A stretch of DNA of 7,454 nucleotides from Nitrospirota bacterium (GCA_020028595.1 JAIBHQ010000032.1:1-7454), one strand, 5' to 3'; shown: positions 1 through 6,554, counted from the stretch's first letter. The notes: generated by a model from the sequence alone, not told the origin. Program-made: numbers and translations.

Positions 1-196
1 GGTAAGACCAGCGTATTGAAAACCTGTTAAACCCAAAGGCTGTTGCAAGCCGCTAGGATGATTAGGACGATACGCGCAGATCTCATCAAGGCCAGAGGAG
101 CACGCAAGCTCCTCATCAACAGGCCGGATATATGGAAGCAATCCTGTCCCTGTCAACGTGCGCACGCTGTCTTGCAAAACGGGAGGAGACCATATA

Positions 197-228
197 TGGG
201 TTAGGCACGCCGTTGGTGCCGTAACCCA
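197..228. repeat. Imperfect palindrome with TGGGTTA arms
   Basis: The outer arms TGGGTTA (197-203) and TAACCCA (222-228) continue inwards as GGCAC (204-208) and GTGCC (216-220), with one unpaired G at 221 and a seven-base loop. The result is a 12-bp stem. The arms match those of the palindrome inside the nearby 80-bp repeat, so this may be a second, shorter member of the same intergenic repeat family. A structural role is inferred only. Confidence 0.55.
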
Positions 229-263
229 CCGGCTGTGCCGACAGGCACTCATCAAAAGAGGTG

Positions 264-343
264 TTGTGTTGCTGCGCAACGCCTGGTGGGTTACGCAAAA
301 AACGCTAACCCACCCTACATTCCTGCTTAAGCAAGCGCCATTC
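264..343 (+). repeat. 80-bp intergenic repeat, copy 1 (inverted relative to copy 2)
   Basis: This segment aligns with the reverse complement of 3409-3488. My hand alignment gives roughly 80 percent identity: nine mismatches, mostly transitions, and three short gaps. Shared blocks include GCAACGCCTGGT and CGCTAACCCACCC. It contains a perfect 9-bp inverted repeat, GGTGGGTTA (285-293) and TAACCCACC (306-314), around an A-rich loop, and a smaller GTTGC/GCAAC hairpin at 268-280. From memory, GGTGGGTTA...TAACCCACC palindromes are common dispersed intergenic repeats in proteobacteria, but I could not search for them. Confidence 0.75.
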
Positions 344-363
344 CAATCAGGGTCCCGTGCCCG

Positions 364-391
364 CCGCGCCGGACGACGGTGGACGGCGCGG
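364..391. other. GC-only hairpin in the mltF leader
   Basis: CCGCGCCG (364-371) pairs perfectly with CGGCGCGG (384-391) across a 12-base loop, giving an 8-bp all-GC stem that ends about 20 bases before the Shine-Dalgarno sequence of mltF. No T-run follows, so it is not a standard intrinsic terminator. It could shape the mltF leader RNA or be a by-product of high GC content. Confidence 0.35.
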
Positions 392-422
392 GGTGGGATA
401 ACGCAAGGGGATGGAGGTCGGT

Positions 423-1997
423 ATGGGGCGGAACGCAGGAGTTACTCGATTCATCGCCGTGGCGGCGCTGTTGGCATGCGTCCTCGCCGCGGTGCTGTTT
501 ATCGGCCGGGAGCGGGACGCTCAGGACACCCACGTGGCGCAGGTCCCTGCGGAGGAGGTAACCCCAACGAAGAAAGTGACTGCCGTGGAGGCGACCTCAG
601 CGGAGGTGGATGAGGCTGCTACCCTGATCGAATCGGCCATGCAGCCGTGGACCGGCGACCTCGACGGAATGACTGAGCGGCGCATGATCCGTGTCCTCGT
701 GCCGTTCAGCAAGACCTTTTACTTCGTCGACCGCGGCCAGCAACGCGGCATTACCTACGAGGTCCTGAAGAAATTCGAGGACGACCTCAACAGGCGCCTC
801 AAGACGAAGGCGCTGAGAATCCATGTCGTGTTCATCCCGGTGAGCCGCGACCGTCTCCTCCCGGGCCTGCTCGGGGGGCTGGGCGATATCGCGGCGGGCA
901 ATCTGACGATCACGCCCGAGCGGCGGGAGAAAATCGATTTCTCCGATCCCCTCTACACCGGCGTAAAGGAGATCGTGATCACCGGACCCGCCTCGCCGGC
1001 CGTCGCCACGCTGGATGATCTCGCCGACAAGGAAATCATCGTCCGCCGCTCCTCGAGCTATTACGAGAGCCTCATCGCGCTCAATGAGAAATTCCGGCGG
1101 GAAGGCAAGCCGGCGATCAGGCTGAGCCTGGCCGACGAGAACCTGGAGGACGAGGATCTGATCGAGATGGTCAATTCCGGCCTCTATCCCATCATCGTCG
1201 TCGACGGGCACAAGGCGCGGTTCTGGAAGCAGGTGTTCCCCGACATCGTCGTTCACGAGGATATCGCGGTGCGCAGCGGCGGAGAGATCGCCTGGGCCTT
1301 CCGCAAGGACAGTCCGGAGCTCAAGTCGGAGATCGACGCCTTCGTCAAGGGTCACAAGATCGGCACCACCTTCGGGAATATCCTGCTGCAGCGCTACTTC
1401 AAGGATGCCAAGTATGTAAAAAACTCGGTGAACGATGCCGAGCTAAAAAAGTTCCGCGACACAATCGCGATCTTCCAGCAGTACGCCGGCCAGTATGACT
1501 TCGACTGGCTGATGATCGCGGCGCAGGCCTACCAGGAATCCGGCATCGACCAAAGCGTCCGTAGCCCCGTCGGTGCCATTGGCGTGATGCAGGTCATGCC
1601 GAAGACGGCGGCCGCGGCGCCAATCCTGATCCCGGATATCTACGACATCGAGAACAACATCCACGCCGGCGTCAAATACCTGCGTTTCATGATCGACGAG
1701 TATTTCAACGACCCGCAGATCTCCGCCGTCGACCGGCTGCTGTTCGCCTTTGCCTCCTACAACGGCGGCCCCAACCGCATCGATCGCCTGCGCCGCAAGG
1801 CGGCGGCGCAGGGGCTCGACCCGAACCGCTGGTTCCAGAACGTCGAGATCGTCGTCGCCCGCCATATCGGCCGAGAGACGACGCAGTACGTCGGCAACAT
1901 CTTCAAGTACTACGTGGCCTACCGGCGGGTCATCGAGGAGCATGAGGCGCGCGCGGCCGCGCGGAAACAGGCCGTCGAAAAAGCCGGTGGCCGGTAG
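423..1997 (+). CDS. mltF: Membrane-bound lytic transglycosylase F-like protein
   Basis: Predicted murein lytic transglycosylase. Such enzymes cut the MurNAc-GlcNAc bond of peptidoglycan non-hydrolytically, leaving 1,6-anhydroMurNAc, and act in the periplasm. I chose the ATG at 423 (524 aa) because GGAGGT lies four bases upstream; the ATG at 411 (528 aa) has no usable spacing. In 528-residue numbering, residues 12-31 are a hydrophobic N-terminal signal anchor. Residues about 90-335 look like an SBP_bac_3 solute-binding domain (RVLVPFSKTFYFV near the start, GNLTITPERREKIDFS at 163-178). Residues about 360-510 are an SLT goslin-like domain: the probable catalytic Glu is 376 in AYQESGID, followed by GAIGVMQVMP (388-397) and ASYNGGP (448-454). 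E. coli MltF has the same two-domain order and similar length. The gene appears monocistronic and is convergent with the hsp20 operon. The family call is firm; the exact orthology is less so. Confidence 0.9.
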   Translation: MGRNAGVTRFIAVAALLACVLAAVLFIGRERDAQDTHVAQVPAEEVTPTKKVTAVEATSAEVDEAATLIESAMQPWTGDLDGMTERRMIRVLVPFSKTFYFVDRGQQRGITYEVLKKFEDDLNRRLKTKALRIHVVFIPVSRDRLLPGLLGGLGDIAAGNLTITPERREKIDFSDPLYTGVKEIVITGPASPAVATLDDLADKEIIVRRSSSYYESLIALNEKFRREGKPAIRLSLADENLEDEDLIEMVNSGLYPIIVVDGHKARFWKQVFPDIVVHEDIAVRSGGEIAWAFRKDSPELKSEIDAFVKGHKIGTTFGNILLQRYFKDAKYVKNSVNDAELKKFRDTIAIFQQYAGQYDFDWLMIAAQAYQESGIDQSVRSPVGAIGVMQVMPKTAAAAPILIPDIYDIENNIHAGVKYLRFMIDEYFNDPQISAVDRLLFAFASYNGGPNRIDRLRRKAAAQGLDPNRWFQNVEIVVARHIGRETTQYVGNIFKYYVAYRRVIEEHEARAAARKQAVEKAGGR

Positions 1998-1999
1998 CC

Positions 2000-2025
2000 G
2001 CATCCCCCGCGGCACCGGGGGGTGC
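2000..2025. terminator. Stem-loop between convergent mltF and hsp20 genes
   Basis: Beginning three bases after the mltF stop, GCATCCCCC (2000-2008) pairs with GGGGGGTGC (2017-2025) through nine pairs, one of them a T-G wobble, around an eight-base loop. The position between two convergent genes suits a shared transcription end point. There is no T-run on either side, so efficient intrinsic termination is uncertain and Rho or simple RNA 3'-end protection is possible. Confidence 0.45.
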
Positions 2026-2098
2026 GAGATACGAATGAGTCGGCCCGTACTCGTCCCCGTGGATTTCTTCGGACCGCTTCCGGGCGGCGCTGAAAAGA

Positions 2099-2509
2099 TT
2101 ACTCCCCGCGCACCTCGATCTTGCGCGGCCGCACTTTGGCGCGTTTGGGTATGCGCACGCTGAGCACCCCGTCCTTGAGGCTTGCGTCGATCTGGCCGGC
2201 TTCCAGTTCGCCGCTCAGGGTGAAGCTGCGCCGGTAACGGGTCGAACGCACATCCGCATACAGCGCCTCCATGCCCTCGGGCATATCGACCCGGGCATCG
2301 CCCTCGACGAGCAGCATGTCCTTGTCGACCTCGATCGTGAGCCGGTCCCGGGACACCCCCGGCATGTCCGCCATCAGGGTGATGCCGTCGGCATCTTCAT
2401 AGATATCGACTGGCGGGCGCAGCACCACGTCGGGCTCGCGCTCGCGTTGCTGCACCCCGGGGGATCCGGATTGCTTCACGTTCTTTCTCTCGGAATTCGT
2501 CTCTGCCAT
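2099..2509 (-). CDS. Hsp20/alpha-crystallin small heat-shock protein (second gene of pair)
   Basis: A 136-residue small heat-shock protein, an ATP-independent holdase that binds unfolding proteins in the cytoplasm and hands them to the DnaK/ClpB refolding machinery (family knowledge). The N-terminal 28 residues are short and hydrophilic (rich in S, E, K and Q). The alpha-crystallin domain runs from about residue 30 (PPVDIYEDADGITLMADMPGV) to the end, with the typical DGVLSVRIPK strand at 113-122 and a C-terminal I-x-V motif, IEV, at 131-133, which in this family docks into neighbouring subunits. The start is supported by AAGGAG eight bases upstream of the ATG. It lies 106 bases downstream of the other hsp20 gene on the same strand. 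I see no sigma-32 promoter in that gap, so the two are probably co-transcribed. The gap contains a strong hairpin that may adjust its expression relative to the first gene. Confidence 0.92.
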   Translation of the reverse strand: MAETNSERKNVKQSGSPGVQQREREPDVVLRPPVDIYEDADGITLMADMPGVSRDRLTIEVDKDMLLVEGDARVDMPEGMEALYADVRSTRYRRSFTLSGELEAGQIDASLKDGVLSVRIPKRAKVRPRKIEVRGE

Positions 2510-2546
2510 GGTGCTATCTCCTTAAAAAACTCTGATTAAGCCTGTC

Positions 2547-2566
2547 ATTCCCGCGAAAGCGGGAAT
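2547..2566. repeat. Perfect 20-bp palindromic repeat in the hsp20 intercistronic gap
   Basis: The sequence attcccgcgaaagcgggaat forms a perfect 8-bp stem closed by a GAAA tetraloop. It fits the ATTCCC-N8-GGGAAT pattern known from the Neisseria dRS3 repeat, and similar elements are scattered between genes of many proteobacteria. In the RNA it lies between the two hsp20 coding regions and could act as a processing or stability hairpin, or weaken read-through into the second gene. There is no T-run directly after it in the - strand direction, so it is unlikely to be a strong terminator. Confidence 0.7.
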
Positions 2567-2615
2567 CCGGCGGCTCCGATTCCGGAACCGCCATCCACGC
2601 GGCCAGGGCCGCCGG

Positions 2616-3059
2616 TCACTTCACCTCGATCTGGCGCGGCCGCGTCGCCTCGCGCCGCTTGATGTGAATCTCCAGCACCCCGTCACGGTAGTGCGCCTCC
2701 ACCCGGTCCGGATCGACATCGTCCGGCAGGGTGATCAGCCGGCGGAAGGGGCCGTCGAAGCGTTCCTTGCGGTAGTAGTTCGCCTCCTCCTTGACCGGCG
2801 CATGGCGTTCGCCGGAGACCGTCAGCAGGTTCTGCTGCAGGGAAATATCGAGCGTCTTGGGATCCAGTCCGGCCGTGAACAGGTAGACGTCCACTTGTTC
2901 GGTCGTTGCGCCGATGTTGATCGGCGGATAGGTCCCGCGAGCCACGGAGCGAATCCCGGCCGGCAGGGGCCAGCGCCCGTAGAGTCCCTCCATCTCATCC
3001 TGCAGGCGTCTGAACTCATCAAACAGGCCGCCTCCGAAATTTGTCAGCTCAGCAAACAT
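2616..3059 (-). CDS. Hsp20/alpha-crystallin small heat-shock protein (first gene of pair)
   Basis: A 147-residue small heat-shock protein, a holdase chaperone like its neighbour. Its N-terminal region is of a different kind: residues 1-42 contain FGGGLFDEFRRLQDEMEGLYG, an amphipathic segment typical of the N-terminal arm that binds clients and drives oligomer assembly. The alpha-crystallin domain covers about 45-147, with PPINIGATTEQVDVYLFTAGL at its start, DGVLEIHIKRRE at 126-137, and the C-terminal I-x-V motif IEV at 144-146. The start codon is well supported by AAGGAGG seven bases upstream. A near-consensus sigma-32 promoter lies 44-71 bases before the ATG, so this should be the heat-induced first gene of a two-gene operon. 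The two proteins differ strongly in the N-terminal arm and loops, so this is an old duplication or a functionally distinct pair, not a recent tandem copy. Confidence 0.94.
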   Translation of the reverse strand: MFAELTNFGGGLFDEFRRLQDEMEGLYGRWPLPAGIRSVARGTYPPINIGATTEQVDVYLFTAGLDPKTLDISLQQNLLTVSGERHAPVKEEANYYRKERFDGPFRRLITLPDDVDPDRVEAHYRDGVLEIHIKRREATRPRQIEVK

Positions 3060-3102
3060 ATCAGCACCTCCTTATTGGCCGATGAATATCTGTCAATGCC
3101 TG

Positions 3103-3130
3103 ATATGAGGCCATTCGCGGCGGTTTCAAG
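3103..3130 (-). promoter_or_regulatory. Sigma-32 (RpoH) heat-shock promoter for the hsp20 operon
   Basis: Read on the - strand, CTTGAAA (3130-3124) is a perfect match to the sigma-32 -35 element. Thirteen bases later, CCTCATAT (3110-3103) matches the -10 consensus CCCCATNT at all but one specified position. Both the spacing and the place, just upstream of a heat-shock chaperone gene, are as expected. Transcription should begin near 3096, leaving a leader of about 37 bases that ends in a strong AAGGAGG ribosome site. I saw no stretch in that leader able to pair with the ribosome site, so RNA-thermometer control is not indicated. Confidence 0.82.
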
Positions 3131-3572
3131 TCCCCGCTTCACATAGCGCGACGTCTCGCACCCATCGGGCTGATGCCGTTAATTTTCCTGGAATTCTGCG
3201 ACTCGCGCTGTAGCACACCCTCCCCGATTTCCGGCAGAACGCGATATCGGTGTCGGGCATGACGCTATTCGGCGCCCGAAATACCACCGGACGCTGGTCT
3301 ACGACCACACTCTCACCCGCATTGCAAGTTCGGATCGAACCCGCAAATTGATGATCTCGGATTCGATTCCAGCGGCAACAATCCAGGGGGAAAAGTGGCG
3401 CAAGGCCCGAATGGCACTTACTGAAGCAGGCAGGTGGGTGGGTTAGCGTTTTGCATAACCTACCAGGCGTTGCGTAGCGACAATACAACCAGATTCGTTA
3501 TCACAAACCGTTGTTGTCGATTTTTAGTAGAATCGCATCCCTATCAACTAATCCCTCAATACTGTACACGCC
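3131..3572. other. Intergenic region with repeat copy 2, no supported gene
   Basis: This gap separates the divergent hsp20 and helicase genes. It contains the second 80-bp repeat (3409-3488). A 120-codon open frame runs on the - strand (3488 to 3126), but it starts inside the repeat, has no ribosome site, overlaps the -35 element of the hsp20 promoter, and its translation is rich in Cys, Arg and Ser without a family signature; I treat it as non-coding. Upstream of the helicase, TAGAAT at 3528-3533 is the best -10 candidate, with no good -35 partner. The 278 bases between promoter and repeat remain unexplained. Confidence 0.55.
3409..3488 (-). repeat. 80-bp intergenic repeat, copy 2 (inverted relative to copy 1)
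   Basis: The reverse complement of this segment aligns along its whole length with 264-343. The central palindrome is degraded here: GGTAGGTTA replaces GGTGGGTTA, while TAACCCACC is intact. The two copies face each other across about 3.1 kb containing mltF and both hsp20 genes. The many differences between copies indicate an old pair or two independently inserted family members. Confidence 0.75.
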
Positions 3573-6371
3573 ATGCCAAAGACAACGAAACGCAAACAGA
3601 ATTCTCCTAGACAAGTCCAGTCGCCCGGCTGGCTCACCAGTGACGCCGACGAGATGGAACGCCGCCGTTTGCGTGGCGTCAATGAATCCTTCCAGATTGA
3701 ATCTCAAACGCCGGACGATGATTTTTTCGGCGACTACCGTATCCATTCCGGCGACGGACAAACCTATCGTGTAGAGATTCGCTCGCTGGCGGAACCCGTC
3801 AACAACTGCGACTGCCCCGACCACCGCATCAACGGCCTGGGCACCTGCAAGCATATCGAGGCGACGCTGCACCGGCTGCCGTATCGGCGCAAGCGCGCCT
3901 TCCACGAGGCGGCGGACAATGGCAGCCCCTACGTTGAAATCTTTCTGGACCGACGCGATCATCAGATTCGCATAGTCTGGCCGCGGGGCAGCCAACAGCG
4001 TTCCAGGACCCGGGATCTTCTCGCCCCCTTCTTTTCCGACGATAACATCCTGGCGGGCAACCCCCTCGACGCCCTGCCTGCCATGCAACGGGCGATTACC
4101 GTGACTCACGCGGCTGTCAGGCGCAGGATCCGGGTTTCAAACGAGCTGAATACCTGGATCGAGACCCTGGACAGGCGCGCACAGCAGCTTCGCGGCCGCC
4201 AGCACTTCGAGGCCGAAGTGGCGGCGGGCAAGGCAAGTCTCGACCTGCTTAAGCACCCCCTCTACCCCTACCAGCAGGAGGGCATGCTGCACCTCGCCTT
4301 CACCGGTCGCGCCCTGCTGGCGGATGAGATGGGTCTGGGCAAGACGGTGCAGGCAATCGCCGCCTGCGAACTGCTGCGCCGCACCATGGGCATCCGGCGC
4401 GTGCTGATCATCTCTCCGGCTTCGCTCAAGGGGGAATGGGAGGAGCAGATCGCCAAATTCACCGACCTGCCCTCGCGCATCATCCAGGGGCCACGCGCCG
4501 GGCGCCTGCGCCAGTATGACGCGCCCGCCTTCTTCTCTCTCGCCAACTACGAACAGATCCGACCGGATGTGGCGGAAATCAACGCCACTCTGGCTCCCGA
4601 TGTCATCATCCTCGACGAGGCCCAGCGCATCAAGAACTGGCAGACCGGGACCGCCATCTCGGTCAAGCGGCTGAAAAGCCCCTACGCCTTCGTGCTCACC
4701 GGCACGCCGGTGGAGAACCGCATCGACGAGATCTACTCCATCGCGCAGTTCCTCGATCCCCAACTCTTCGGCCCGCTGTTCCGCTTCAACCGCGACTACT
4801 ACCAACTGGACGAGAAGGGTCGCGCCATCGGCTACAGGAACCTCGATCGCCTGCATGGGAAACTGCGGCCCGTCATGTTGCGCCGGCGCAAGGAGGAGGT
4901 CGAGGGACAACTGCCGGGGCGAACGGTGAATACCTATTTCATCGCCATGCACAAAGAGCAGATACTGCGCTACGAAGAATACGAATCGATGGTAGCACGC
5001 CTTGCCGCGATCGCCAGGAAGCGCCCATTGCGAAAAGAGGAGATGGAAAGGCTCCAGCGATACCTGGCCTGCATGCGCATGCTCTGTGACACGCCTTATA
5101 TTCTCGACCAGGATTGCCGGATCGCTCCCAAGGTGAAGGAACTCGACAAGATCCTCCAGGAGATCCTGGAGGATGGCGACCACAAGATCATCATCTTTTC
5201 CGAATGGGAACGCATGCTGGAACTGGTCCGGGAACAGGCCGTGGAGCGGGGCTTAAGCTACGCCTGGCATACCGGCAGGGTTCCGCAGCCGAAACGCCGT
5301 GAGGAAATCCGTCGCTTCAAGAACGATCCTGAATGCCGGCTGTTCCTCTCCACCGACTCGGGCTCCGTGGGGCTCAACCTGCAGGTGGCGGACGTGGTGA
5401 TCAACCTCGATATGCCCTGGAATCCGGCCAAACTGGAGCAGCGTATCGCCCGTGCCTGGCGCAAGCACCAGAAGCGTCCGGTGCAGGTGATCAACCTGGT
5501 ATCCGAACACTCCATCGAACACCGCATGCTCTCCCTGCTGGAGCAGAAACGTTCCCTGGCCGAGGGTGTGGTGGACGGCAAGGGCAAAAACGAAATGAGC
5601 CTGCCTTCCGGCCGCGCCGCCTTTCTGGAGCGGATCGACGCCCTCATAGCCGGCGAACCATGTGCGCAGAAGACACCGCCCACCAATCCGCTTGACCGCC
5701 TGCGCGACGACATGCTCGCCCAGTGGAGCAATCGACTGGACCTGATGGAACTGCATGGCGAGGACGAACGGCAGACGCTGCTGGTGGTGGCAGCACGGCC
5801 GGATGAGGCACTGCAACATGCACTTGTCCGGCAAGTTCAGGAACGGTTCCCCGACCGGATGCCGCAAGTGAAATTGCTGGATCGGGAGACCTTCGCGACC
5901 ATCCAGGAGCTGATCGAGGCTGGCGTCCTGAACGCCAGCCGGGACACAGCCAGGACCGTGTACCGCGCCCCGGCCGGGGAAAGGCCAACAGATGTCGGAC
6001 AATCGATACGGCTCGCCGAAGCACGTGACCGCCTGGCCCGGAGTGAACACAAACGACGGATGGCGAACGTGCTCACCGAAGGCGGCTTTTCAACGGAGGC
6101 GCTCGTCCCGATGCATGAGGCGGTAGAGACGGCGCTACAGGCCTTGATCCACTGGCGGGGTCACGACGCCGGGACACCGCCAACCCTGGGGATGATCGAT
6201 TCTCTACTGGTCAAAACGGAGCTGTTGCCCGCCGAAACCCTGTCCCTGGTTGCCCGCCTGCGGGAGAACGAAACCGAAGGGGATAAGGCTCAGGCAAATC
6301 TGATACTCACACAAGGCGAGAGGCTTCTTGCGCAGGCCGCCGCGGTCTTGGAGGCGGTGAAAGAAAACTGA
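3573..6371 (+). CDS. SWIM zinc finger and SNF2-family DEAD/DEAH helicase
   Basis: A 932-residue SNF2-type (superfamily 2) ATPase, presumed to translocate on duplex DNA and remodel protein-DNA complexes. Residues 68-100 hold a SWIM zinc finger (C79-x-C81 ... C92-x-H94), a DNA- or protein-binding module. The first RecA-like lobe contains motif I DEMGLGKT (251-258), motif II DEAQ (348-351) and motif III LTGTP (375-379). The second lobe contains KIIIFSEW (538-545), then STDSGSVGLNLQVADVV (593-609) and motif VI QRIARAWR (623-630). Motif VI is unusual: the common RAHRxGQ reads RAWRKHQ. Residues about 700-932 are helical and charged, with no family I recognise. ATG 3573 is the first possible start after an in-frame stop at 3549-3551, but it has no clear Shine-Dalgarno sequence, and the next Met (28) has none either. 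The gene stands alone, divergent from hsp20. A housekeeping role in transcription recycling or repair, or an accessory role, are both possible. Confidence 0.9.
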   Translation: MPKTTKRKQNSPRQVQSPGWLTSDADEMERRRLRGVNESFQIESQTPDDDFFGDYRIHSGDGQTYRVEIRSLAEPVNNCDCPDHRINGLGTCKHIEATLHRLPYRRKRAFHEAADNGSPYVEIFLDRRDHQIRIVWPRGSQQRSRTRDLLAPFFSDDNILAGNPLDALPAMQRAITVTHAAVRRRIRVSNELNTWIETLDRRAQQLRGRQHFEAEVAAGKASLDLLKHPLYPYQQEGMLHLAFTGRALLADEMGLGKTVQAIAACELLRRTMGIRRVLIISPASLKGEWEEQIAKFTDLPSRIIQGPRAGRLRQYDAPAFFSLANYEQIRPDVAEINATLAPDVIILDEAQRIKNWQTGTAISVKRLKSPYAFVLTGTPVENRIDEIYSIAQFLDPQLFGPLFRFNRDYYQLDEKGRAIGYRNLDRLHGKLRPVMLRRRKEEVEGQLPGRTVNTYFIAMHKEQILRYEEYESMVARLAAIARKRPLRKEEMERLQRYLACMRMLCDTPYILDQDCRIAPKVKELDKILQEILEDGDHKIIIFSEWERMLELVREQAVERGLSYAWHTGRVPQPKRREEIRRFKNDPECRLFLSTDSGSVGLNLQVADVVINLDMPWNPAKLEQRIARAWRKHQKRPVQVINLVSEHSIEHRMLSLLEQKRSLAEGVVDGKGKNEMSLPSGRAAFLERIDALIAGEPCAQKTPPTNPLDRLRDDMLAQWSNRLDLMELHGEDERQTLLVVAARPDEALQHALVRQVQERFPDRMPQVKLLDRETFATIQELIEAGVLNASRDTARTVYRAPAGERPTDVGQSIRLAEARDRLARSEHKRRMANVLTEGGFSTEALVPMHEAVETALQALIHWRGHDAGTPPTLGMIDSLLVKTELLPAETLSLVARLRENETEGDKAQANLILTQGERLLAQAAAVLEAVKEN

Positions 6372-6398
6372 GGCCCGTTATTTCCCGAAAGCACGGCA

Positions 6399-6554
6399 GT
6401 GACCAGATCGAAACCGGATTTGAATCAGGATCAAGAGTCCACCGGGGAGCCACGGGACAAGAACGAACCCCTGGAGTTAGCGGGATCTCCCCTGTACCGG
6501 AAAATCCGGGAGGAGGATCAATATCGGCGAACAGAATGCGGGGTAGTCACCTGA
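6399..6554 (+). CDS. Possible small ORF, 51 aa, downstream of the helicase
   Basis: An open frame starting at GTG 6399 and ending at TGA 6552-6554 encodes a strongly hydrophilic 51-residue peptide (it begins VTRSKPDLNQDQESTGEP and ends YRRTECGVVT). It is in the same frame as the helicase, separated from it only by the helicase TGA, with 60 sense codons between the two stops. Its stop codon touches the first base of the terminator stem, as expected for the last gene of a transcription unit. Against it: no Shine-Dalgarno sequence before the GTG, no recognisable family, and an open frame of this length is not rare at this GC content. It may be a genuine small gene, a remnant helicase C-terminus cut off by the TGA, or chance. 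Confidence 0.3.
   Translation: MTRSKPDLNQDQESTGEPRDKNEPLELAGSPLYRKIREEDQYRRTECGVVT

Larger units (their letters stand above)
1..422. other. Intergenic region rich in hairpins, no supported gene
   Basis: No convincing gene is visible here. The frame beginning at base 1 is open only to a TAA at 28-30, so it could be the last nine codons of an upstream gene, but this is too short to judge. Several inverted repeats are visible: GAGGAGC/GCTCCTC (95-101 with 108-114), TGGGTTA/TAACCCA (197-203 with 222-228), GGTGGGTTA/TAACCCACC (285-293 with 306-314) and CCGCGCCG/CGGCGCGG (364-371 with 384-391). None is followed by a clear T-run. Short open frames on both strands cross these repeats and do not resemble proteins. 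Confidence 0.6.

Noticed and set aside
471..482. LLAC at residues 20-23 of MltF as a lipoprotein cleavage site
   Set aside because: The Cys is followed by more hydrophobic residues (VLAAVLF), so it lies within the membrane segment; an uncleaved anchor or ordinary signal fits better.
158..613. A 151-codon + strand open frame upstream of and overlapping mltF
   Set aside because: Its right half lies in another frame of the clear mltF coding sequence, its left half is repeat sequence, and the Arg/Gly-rich translation has no family signature.
597..1355. Long - strand open frame opposite mltF
   Set aside because: It is an antisense shadow of the solute-binding domain, with an Asp/Glu/Val-rich translation typical of such shadows.
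3060..3096. RNA thermometer in the hsp20 leader
   Set aside because: I found no U-run or anti-Shine-Dalgarno stretch able to mask AAGGAGG.
3126..3488. A 120-codon - strand open frame between hsp20 and the helicase
   Set aside because: It starts within repeat copy 2, has no ribosome site, overlaps the hsp20 promoter and its composition is not protein-like. A decayed gene remains possible and is noted as a finding.
4137..5183. Long - strand open frames opposite the helicase (also 5253-6050 and 3501-4109)
   Set aside because: They are shadows of a GC-rich coding strand; the helicase frame carries all the conserved motifs.
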